A stretch of 5,088 nucleotides of DNA from NCBI GenBank assembly GCA_020442545.1, contig JAGRJX010000035.1, forward strand, positions 1 through 5,088, written 5' to 3'. The notes under the pieces are model-generated. The model ran no database searches. It had not been told where the DNA came from and saw only the letters and a list, made by a program, of their open reading frames with translations. Positions 1 through 4,184 of this stretch are shown one piece after another (positions within the stretch are counted from its first letter, which is position 1; every line of letters starts with the position of its first letter). Position numbers and translations under genes: made by a program. Source of the stretch: Lysobacterales bacterium (GTDB lineage: Bacteria; Pseudomonadota; Gammaproteobacteria; Xanthomonadales; Xanthomonadaceae).

Positions 1-86
1 TCCCGATGGCCGGCGACATCGAAAGTCTCAATGTCTCGGTTGCTGCCGGCATCGCCCTGTTCGAGGCGCGTCGGCAGAGAGGCTGA
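1..86 (+). CDS. rlmB: 23S rRNA (guanosine-2'-O-)-methyltransferase RlmB, C-terminal end (5' partial)
   Basis: Only the final 27 residues are present, read from position 3 to the TGA at 84-86: a PMAGDIESLNVSVAAGIALF stretch followed by EARRQRG. The SLNVSVAAGIALFE segment is the C-terminal SAM-binding knot motif of SPOUT/TrmH methyltransferases, and the overall ending closely matches gammaproteobacterial RlmB, which 2'-O-methylates a conserved guanosine (G2251 in E. coli numbering) in the peptidyl-transferase region of 23S rRNA. The rest of the gene lies to the left of the window. Another TrmH-family paralogue cannot be fully excluded from so short a piece, but the SLNVSVA core plus the Arg/Gln-rich tail makes RlmB the best call. 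The gene is convergent with rnt, separated by about 400 bp of repeat-rich DNA. Confidence 0.85.
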   Translation, partial: PMAGDIESLNVSVAAGIALFEARRQRG

Positions 87-217
87 GTTTCCGTCACGAT
101 CGCATTTTCGGGTCGCTTTGGCTCTTGCGCGTGGTTTGCAAAGGCGACTGTGGCGCTTGTTCTTGGCCGCGAACTACGACGCTCTTGCTGTTGGTTCCCC
201 TCGGTAGCGGTGAGGTG

Positions 218-470
218 GAGACGATCAGGCCCGTAAGGGGCGCGTGCAGGAAGCACGCGCGTTTTCGTCAGCACAGGGATGTGATGTCGAAAACACCGGC
301 TTCACCTCACGAACCCGGCAAAGCCGGGCGCGGACGTGGGGTGTCATTTCTTTTGGTTCCGTTTTCTTTGGACAAGCAAAGAAAATGAACTCGGGCGCCG
401 AAGGCGAACGAAAGCTCTTGATCCAAAAAGCAAAGTCACTGGGCTCCCGCAATACGCGGGAATCACGGCG
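218..470. repeat. Multi-hairpin intergenic repeat element (Xanthomonadales-type, unnamed)
   Basis: This non-coding stretch is a string of inverted repeats: 240-247/253-260 (8 bp, 5-nt loop); 261-294 (GTTTTCG pairing with CGAAAAC, then CA/TG and CACA/TGTG, around a GGGA loop, with two single mismatches); 314-319/323-328 (CCCGGC-AAA-GCCGGG); 356-390 (TTTTCTTTG/CAAAGAAAA around GACAAG, extended by GTTC/GAAC across a small internal loop); 396-406 (CGCC-GAA-GGCG); and 445-461 (TCCCGC-AATAC-GCGGGA). The order of blocks, ending in a 'TCACTGG...CCCGC-loop-GCGGG' hairpin, resembles dispersed intergenic repeats I recall from Xanthomonadaceae-type genomes; that resemblance is from memory, not a search. 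The boundaries are approximate. Short ORFs across it on both strands lack protein-like composition and probably do not encode anything. Confidence 0.6.
240..266 (+). terminator. Candidate Rho-independent terminator of rlmB
   Basis: A perfect 8-bp GC-rich stem (GCGCGTGC at 240-247, GCACGCGC at 253-260) with a 5-nt loop is followed directly by GTTTTC on the plus strand, the layout of an intrinsic terminator. It lies about 150 nt after the rlmB stop and coincides with the first hairpin of the repeat element. The T-run is short (four T), so efficiency is uncertain. Confidence 0.5.
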
Positions 471-485
471 TCGGTGGTGGCAAGT

Positions 486-1151
486 TCAGCCGGTGTAGAG
501 CCCGCCTTCCTGCCATTGATTATGGATGTGGCAGAACAGCTCGGCAGTGCGTTCGGTGTCATAGACGGCGGAGTGGGCTTCGCTGGCATCCCAGGCGATG
601 CCGGCGGCGGTCACCGAGCGGCTCAGCACGGTCTGTCCGAATGCCAGTGCCGACAGGGTCACCGTGTCCAGCGTGCTGAACGGGTGGAACGGGTTGCGCT
701 TGTGCGCGGTGCGCGCGACGGCGGCGTTGAGGAAGCTGAGGTCGAAGGCGGCGTTGTGGCCGACCAGGATGGCGCGCTGGCAACCGCTGGCGCGGAGTGA
801 CTGCCGCACATGGCGGAAGATGAAGTTCAGCGCCTCGCGCTCCGGCAGCGCGTTGCGGAACGGGTGATCGACCACGATGCCGGTGACTTCCAGCGCCTTC
901 GGCTCGATATTCGCGCCCTCGAACGGTTCGACATGCGTGCTGGCCAGCTTGCCGGGGCTCAGTCGGCCCCAGCTGTCCATCACGATGGGCTGCGCGGCGA
1001 TCTCCAGGAGCGCGTCGGTGGCATGGTTGAAACCGCCGGTTTCCACATCAACCACCACCGGCAGAAAACCGCGAAACCGGCGGCTGATGGTGGTTGGATC
1101 GCTGCCGGTGTCGCTGCCGAAGTCGGCGATGTTGGTATCGATATCAGGCAT
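486..1151 (-). CDS. rnt: Ribonuclease T
   Basis: This 221-residue protein is a DEDDh 3'-5' exoribonuclease that trims the CCA ends of tRNA (end turnover) and matures the 3' ends of 5S, 23S and other small stable RNAs in the cytoplasm; RNase T acts as a homodimer. The fold signatures are all visible: VVVDVETGGFN gives Asp35 and Glu37, GHNAAFD gives Asp137, and HSAVYDTE gives the catalytic His193 and Asp198. RRFRGFLPVVVDVETGGFN and the TLDTVTLSALAFGQTVL segment are characteristic of RNase T rather than of the DnaQ epsilon subunit or oligoribonuclease. Length is close to the usual 200-220. The N-terminal 24 residues are not conserved family sequence. The chosen ATG has no clear Shine-Dalgarno, but an extended -10-like element immediately upstream suggests a nearly leaderless transcript. 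It lies 63 bp downstream of hvfX on the same strand. Confidence 0.93.
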   Translation of the reverse strand: MPDIDTNIADFGSDTGSDPTTISRRFRGFLPVVVDVETGGFNHATDALLEIAAQPIVMDSWGRLSPGKLASTHVEPFEGANIEPKALEVTGIVVDHPFRNALPEREALNFIFRHVRQSLRASGCQRAILVGHNAAFDLSFLNAAVARTAHKRNPFHPFSTLDTVTLSALAFGQTVLSRSVTAAGIAWDASEAHSAVYDTERTAELFCHIHNQWQEGGLYTG

Positions 1152-1157
1152 GCCGCG

Positions 1158-1166
1158 AGGATAGCA
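1158..1166 (-). promoter_or_regulatory. Possible extended -10 element for rnt
   Basis: On the minus strand this reads TGCTATCCT: an extended -10 (TGn) followed by TATCCT, which matches 4 of 6 bases of TATAAT. A start about 7 nt downstream would fall essentially on the rnt ATG (1151), giving a leaderless or nearly leaderless mRNA, which agrees with the absence of a Shine-Dalgarno. No good -35 box is seen at the right spacing. Low confidence. Confidence 0.3.
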
Positions 1167-1214
1167 TTGCGGCTGATCGCGTCTGCCGTCATGGCGTGTT
1201 GTTACAACGCCGGA

Positions 1215-1865
1215 TCAGCGCTGCAGCAGTCGCGTTGCCAGCAGGATCACCACGCCGATACCGATCAGCCACAGGCCGAAAGTCGGGATCAGCAGGGCGA
1301 AGGGCAGGCCGAAGATGAGTGCGCCGATTCCCCAGGCGTACGGATCAGCCCAGGCCTTCACCTCGCCCGGATCGAGTCGCGAAGCCATCACGGTATCGAG
1401 GCTCAGCTTGCCGGCGCCACGAAACAGCAGCGGCAGCAGCATGACCACGAAGATCAGGCCGAGCTTGTAGTTGCCAAAGCCGTTGTTGGAGATGGCGTAG
1501 CCCTTGGCGAGGTCGGACAGCGTGCCCCAATCCATCGGCAGGTGGACGGCGGCGACCGCGACGGCGGTGACCAGCATCAGGCTGAAGGCGGCGAAGCGCG
1601 TGCCAAGGCCCAGCAGCAGGGCGAAGGCGAACAGCAGCTCGGCCCAGGTCGCCATGATCCAGCTGATGCCGGCCGGGATCACGTTGAACGGGAACGGGAA
1701 GTCGCCCTGGATGTCGGCGAACCAGTTCTGGCCGTTGAGCTTTTCGCGCCCGGACTCGAAGAACTCCCAGAACAGCAGCAGCCTCAGGAACAGCGGTGCC
1801 AGCCATTGGCCAAGGCCTTCCAGACGTGCCACCAGCGAGCGCCACAGTTCGATCAGACGATGCAT
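1215..1865 (-). CDS. hvfX: HvfX-like DoxX-family inner-membrane protein of the RiPP metallophore operon
   Basis: A 216-residue polytopic membrane protein of the DoxX type. Hydrophobic segments are at about residues 20-36, 63-88, 91-109, 134-148 and 177-212 (the last long enough for two passes). The first helix is followed by the DoxX-like stretch FWEFFESGREKLNGQNWF, with an aromatic-rich loop PFPFN. DoxX-like proteins are the usual last member of hvfABCX operons; their exact step is unsettled (roles in metallophore maturation, redox chemistry or membrane handling are conjecture). The ATG is supported by AAGGA with a 6-nt spacer, and the gene begins 18 nt after the hvfC stop, so it is almost certainly co-transcribed. 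Length and topology look intact. No convincing intrinsic terminator follows; a short GGCGT...ACGCC inverted repeat just downstream lacks a T-run. Confidence 0.85.
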   Translation of the reverse strand: MHRLIELWRSLVARLEGLGQWLAPLFLRLLLFWEFFESGREKLNGQNWFADIQGDFPFPFNVIPAGISWIMATWAELLFAFALLLGLGTRFAAFSLMLVTAVAVAAVHLPMDWGTLSDLAKGYAISNNGFGNYKLGLIFVVMLLPLLFRGAGKLSLDTVMASRLDPGEVKAWADPYAWGIGALIFGLPFALLIPTFGLWLIGIGVVILLATRLLQR

Positions 1866-1871
1866 TGGGAT

Positions 1872-1876
1872 TCCTT
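1872..1876 (-). promoter_or_regulatory. Ribosome binding site of hvfX
   Basis: AAGGA on the minus strand, 6 nt before the ATG at 1865, inside the 18-nt hvfC-hvfX gap. This is a strong, well-spaced Shine-Dalgarno and fixes the hvfX start. Confidence 0.7.
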
Positions 1877-1883
1877 GAAAGAT

Positions 1884-2666
1884 TCAGTTGTCGCGTCGCG
1901 TGCCGAGGATCACGTCGCGTTCGCGGAGCTGCTGGAGCATGGCCGCGCCCTGAGCGATGAAGGCTTCCGTTTCCGCGCCAGGCGGTACGAGTCGCGACAG
2001 CAACTCGCGCCCGCTGGCCTCGTCGTTGTCGGCCAGCGCCTGCAGCAGTTGATACACGCCGCCGTTGATTTCCTTGAAACGCACCTGCTCGCCGGCATCG
2101 CGCACGACCAGCAGGAAGGTTGGTGAAGCCGGCGTTTCCTGCGGCTGCGCGTCGCGCCCGATGCGATGTACCGCATGGCGATAGGCCAGCGGCCAGGCCT
2201 GTGGCGACATCACCGGCACACCGTCCAGCAGATCACCGTCGGCGTTGATGGCATCGTGGTCGATTTCGCTGTCGTCCAGACTCAGCGCCAGTTCCACCCA
2301 TTCGTAGTGCGCCAGCTCCAGCAGGAAGTCCGGATCACCGCGATCCTGCTGACGTCGCCATTCGAGGTAGCGCAGGAACTCCTTGGCGACTTCGGGGAAC
2401 AGCGGTGTCTGGCAGCGGTGCTCGCGGTAGAAGTCGCGCGCCAGCACTGCCCAGTCGGCATCGTCGTGCAGGCTGCGGATCACCGGAAAGTTGGCGCCAA
2501 GCAGGCCTTCGATGTTGTTGAAGAACAGCTCGCGATAGATGCCGAGTCGGCGGTCCTCGATGCCTTCCGGCGCTGCGTTGTGCTGTGGATCGCGCAGGTG
2601 GTCGGCAAATACCGCCTGCTGGCCACGCAGAGTGTCCACGCACTCAGGCGCTGACGCGCTGGACAT
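1884..2666 (-). CDS. hvfC: HvfC-like (DUF2063) RiPP maturation partner protein
   Basis: A 260-residue soluble protein with the HvfC/BufC N-terminal domain (DUF2063). The family core runs over about residues 15-105: RRLGIYRELFFNNIEGLL, then GANFPVIRSL and the aromatic DFYREH/FLRYLEW helices, followed by the hallmark LAHYEWVELALS at 118-130. The C-terminal half (about 150-260) holds a small beta segment (TFLLVVRD...VRFKEINGGVYQLL) and a helical tail. Proteins of this family pair with MNIO enzymes and help bind the precursor or assemble the active complex; here the partner would be the adjacent HvfB. A longer ORF opens at the ATG at 2690, but that has no Shine-Dalgarno, whereas the in-frame ATG at 2666 has GGAG with a 7-nt spacer, so the shorter start is chosen. 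It overlaps the hvfB end by 23 nt, indicating translational coupling. Family assignment is firm; the mechanism is inferred from homologues. Confidence 0.9.
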   Translation of the reverse strand: MSSASAPECVDTLRGQQAVFADHLRDPQHNAAPEGIEDRRLGIYRELFFNNIEGLLGANFPVIRSLHDDADWAVLARDFYREHRCQTPLFPEVAKEFLRYLEWRRQQDRGDPDFLLELAHYEWVELALSLDDSEIDHDAINADGDLLDGVPVMSPQAWPLAYRHAVHRIGRDAQPQETPASPTFLLVVRDAGEQVRFKEINGGVYQLLQALADNDEASGRELLSRLVPPGAETEAFIAQGAAMLQQLRERDVILGTRRDN

Positions 2667-3525
2667 TTGCTGACTCCATGGCGTCTGCATGGCGGGACTG
2701 GATCGAACAAATCTGCGCGACCTCGTCGAACAGTTCGGCCATCGGCGGGAAGTTGAAATCGCGCTCCAGCAGCGTCGGCTTCACGCCGCAGTGCGCGTAG
2801 GCCAGATCAAGCAGGCGCCACACCGGAGCAATCACCGGCGCGCCGTGGGTATCGACCTTGAGATCGTCGGCCTCGTCGTAGTGACCGGCGATGTGGATGT
2901 AACGCACGCGCTGCGCGGGCAGGGCGTGCAGGAATGCGTCTGCGTCGTAGCGGTGGTTGATGCTGTTGACGTAGATGTTGTTGACGTCGAGCAGGAGGTC
3001 GCAGTCGGCGCGCTCCAGCACGGCGTTGATGAAATCGATCTCGGGCATCGCCTGGAACGGTGCCGCGTAGTAGCTGACGTTCTCCACCGCGATGCGCCGT
3101 TCCAGCACGTCCTGTACGCGGCGGATACGCGCGCTGACGTGTTCAACGGCTTCTTCGGTGAACGGGATCGGCATCAGGTCGTAGAGATGACCGCCGTCAC
3201 TGCAGTAGCTCAGGTGTTCGCTGTAGATCGGCACGCGATGCTGGTCGAGGAAGCGGCGGATGCGCTGCAGGAAGGGTTCGTCCAGCGGATCGCTGCTGCC
3301 CAGCGACAGCGACAGGCCGTGACAGACCAGCGGATGGCGCTCGCTGAGTTCGGCCAGCTGGCGACCATAGCGGCCACCCACGCCGATCCAGTTTTCCGGC
3401 GCGCATTCGAGGAAGTCGAAGCGGCCCGGATCGGCGTCCTGCAGCGGGCCCAGCTGGGCCCGCCGCAGGCCGAGTCCGGCAGTGCGATCAGTGAGTGGAT
3501 GGCGCTGCACGGGTCGTGACGCCAA
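2644..3525 (-). CDS. hvfB: HvfB-like MNIO (DUF692) RiPP-modifying multinuclear iron oxidase
   Basis: A 293-residue TIM-barrel enzyme of the MNIO (DUF692) family, about the usual size. Family landmarks are in order: GLGLRRAQLGPL near the N-terminus, FDFLECAPENWIG (37-48), VCHGLSLSLG (67-76), YSEHLSYCSDGGHLYDLMP (101-119), AVENVSYY (146-153), LLLDVNNIYVNSINH (177-191), YIHIAGHYD (209-217), VDTHGAPV (224-231) and LLERDFNFP (252-260). Conserved His, Glu, Asp and Asn in these blocks (for example His69, Glu103, Glu149, Asp180, Asn183, His211, Glu254) are the likely iron ligands. In the characterised Haemophilus homologue this enzyme with HvfC converts precursor cysteines to oxazolone/thioamide groups that bind Cu. 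The start is unusual: a TTG directly after the hvfA TGA with no good Shine-Dalgarno, so translation probably depends on ribosomes finishing hvfA. A GTG at 3508-3510 (five codons in) is an equally possible start; family conservation begins only after both. Confidence 0.93.
   Translation of the reverse strand: MASRPVQRHPLTDRTAGLGLRRAQLGPLQDADPGRFDFLECAPENWIGVGGRYGRQLAELSERHPLVCHGLSLSLGSSDPLDEPFLQRIRRFLDQHRVPIYSEHLSYCSDGGHLYDLMPIPFTEEAVEHVSARIRRVQDVLERRIAVENVSYYAAPFQAMPEIDFINAVLERADCDLLLDVNNIYVNSINHRYDADAFLHALPAQRVRYIHIAGHYDEADDLKVDTHGAPVIAPVWRLLDLAYAHCGVKPTLLERDFNFPPMAELFDEVAQICSIQSRHADAMESANVQRVSA
2674..2677 (-). promoter_or_regulatory. Ribosome binding site deciding the hvfC start
   Basis: GGAG on the minus strand, 7 nt upstream of the ATG at 2666 and inside the hvfB coding region. 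It favours this start over the in-frame ATG at 2690, which has no purine-rich site before it. Confidence 0.65.
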
Positions 3526-3888
3526 TCAGCGCATGCCGCCGCAGCTGCCTTCCTTGTCCTTCTTCTCGGCGCCGCACTTGCCTTCACCACACTTGCCTTC
3601 GTGCTCGGCCTTGTCGCCGCCGCACTTGCCTTCACCACATTTGCCTTCGCCGCACTTGCCTTCCTTCTCGGCCTTCTTGTCGGCGCCACACTTGCCCTCG
3701 CCACACTTGCCTTCTTCCTTGGCCTTGTCGCCGTGGTCGTGGTTGTCACCGACCAGCTGATAGCCCTGGTCGAGGTCGTTCATCTGGAAGTTGCTGGCCT
3801 GTGCGGCGGGCGCCATCGTAAACGCACCGACAAAGGCGGCACCAACGGCGACGGAAAGCGATTTACTGAGTTTGGTCTTGTTCGACAT
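3526..3888 (-). CDS. hvfA: HvfA-like secreted RiPP metallophore precursor with eight EGxCG motifs
   Basis: A 120-residue precursor with three parts. Residues 1-31 form a Sec signal peptide: basic NKTKLSK, a hydrophobic core (LSVAVGAAFVGAFTMAP) and an AQA cleavage site before Ser32. Residues 33-48 (NFQMNDLDQGYQLVGD) match the conserved linker seen after the signal peptide in HvfA-type proteins, probably the recognition segment for HvfB/HvfC. Residues 59-117 carry seven EGKCG motifs (from 59, 64, 76, 81, 86, 97, 102) and one EGSCG (from 113); all eight cysteines (62, 67, 79, 84, 89, 100, 105, 116) lie in these motifs. In the Haemophilus system such cysteines become copper-binding oxazolone/thioamide groups, so this product is predicted to be an exported copper-chelating or buffering peptide. 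GGGAG 7 nt before the ATG supports the start. It is the first gene of the operon and abuts hvfB in the same reading frame. Confidence 0.93.
   Translation of the reverse strand: MSNKTKLSKSLSVAVGAAFVGAFTMAPAAQASNFQMNDLDQGYQLVGDNHDHGDKAKEEGKCGEGKCGADKKAEKEGKCGEGKCGEGKCGGDKAEHEGKCGEGKCGAEKKDKEGSCGGMR
3538..3714 (-). repeat. 15-bp coding repeats of hvfA (EGKCG units)
   Basis: The eight EGxCG motifs are written in nearly identical 15-nt units, GAAGGCAAGTGYGGY with few changes. They form blocks of 2, 3 and 2 tandem units plus a single EGSCG, separated by charged spacers ADKKAEK, GDKAEH and AEKKDK. The first and third spacers share DNA as well as protein similarity, which suggests growth by duplication of a larger unit. 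This is coding sequence, not a CRISPR array. Confidence 0.9.
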
Positions 3889-3895
3889 GGATGAT

Positions 3896-3900
3896 CTCCC
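3896..3900 (-). promoter_or_regulatory. Ribosome binding site of hvfA
   Basis: GGGAG on the minus strand, separated by 7 nt from the ATG at 3888. It is a strong, well-placed Shine-Dalgarno, in line with high expression of the precursor relative to the enzyme, whose start has none. Confidence 0.7.
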
Positions 3901-3973
3901 ACGGAGTTTGGATTGCGGACCTGCCGCGTGGCCGCCGGCTGGCGGATTGTTGCGAGCTGCCTGACCTCTGGCC

Positions 3974-4001
3974 GCGACCCGATACTGGTTCAGCGGGTCG
4001 C
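3974..4001. promoter_or_regulatory. Perfect 8-bp inverted repeat upstream of hvfA (possible operator or leader hairpin)
   Basis: GCGACCCG at 3974-3981 and CGGGTCGC at 3994-4001 are perfect reverse complements separated by 12 bp, centred about 100 bp upstream of the hvfA ATG. There is no T-run on either side, so it is not a standard terminator. It could be a dyad operator for a metal-responsive regulator or a stem in the hvfA 5' leader. I do not see a convincing sigma-70 promoter in the 3889-4184 region; an ECF-type promoter is possible but I could not assign one. Confidence 0.4.
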
Positions 4002-4120
4002 CATTGGCAAGACATCATTGCCGCTTGCGTCGGAGCCATTGGAGCGCGAAACGAGCGGGGAATTCAGCTGGATCAGCGTCAAAAGTGGCGGTTTGCGGCA
4101 AGACGCAAGATCGGCACGAT

Positions 4121-4148
4121 GAAACGAAGCCGCCAGGGCAACGGCTTC
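4121..4148 (-). terminator. Candidate terminator downstream of the porin gene
   Basis: Read on the minus strand, GAAGCCG (4148-4142) and CGGCTTC (4132-4126) form a perfect 7-bp stem with a 9-nt loop, followed by GTTTC. It lies about 36 nt after the porin stop, the right place to separate the porin transcript from the hvf operon. The T-run is short, so it is only a candidate. Confidence 0.4.
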
Positions 4149-4184
4149 CACCTGACAGGGCGGGGTGGGCGGCAGCGCAGAACG

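Noticed and set aside
125..498. Short plus- and minus-strand ORFs in the rlmB-rnt gap
   Set aside because: They run through hairpin repeats, lack ribosome binding sites and have no protein-family look; such repeats are often mis-annotated as small hypothetical proteins.
810..2126. Long plus-strand ORF (438 codons) across rnt, hvfX and hvfC
   Set aside because: It lies antisense to three well-recognised genes, crosses gene boundaries, and has Gln/Ala/His-rich low-information composition typical of antisense frames in GC-rich DNA.
2667..2690. Longer hvfC start at the ATG at 2690
   Set aside because: No Shine-Dalgarno precedes it and the added eight residues are not part of the family core; the ATG at 2666 has a well-spaced GGAG.
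2689..3519. Plus-strand ORF (276 codons) opposite hvfB
   Set aside because: It mirrors hvfB, shows no recognisable motif and has a biased composition; the minus strand holds the full MNIO motif set.
3538..3714. Regular short repeats that look like a CRISPR array or minisatellite
   Set aside because: The period is 15 nt with in-frame spacers, fully explained by EGKCG coding units of hvfA; repeat and spacer lengths do not fit CRISPR.
3482..3894. Plus-strand ORFs rich in Pro/His/Leu or Leu/Ala/Val opposite hvfA
   Set aside because: They are the antisense reading of the EGKCG repeats; low complexity and no independent evidence of coding.
4000..4042. Direct repeat GCCATTGG at 4000-4007 and 4035-4042
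   Set aside because: Two 8-bp copies 35 bp apart are not clearly beyond chance and show no associated promoter elements.
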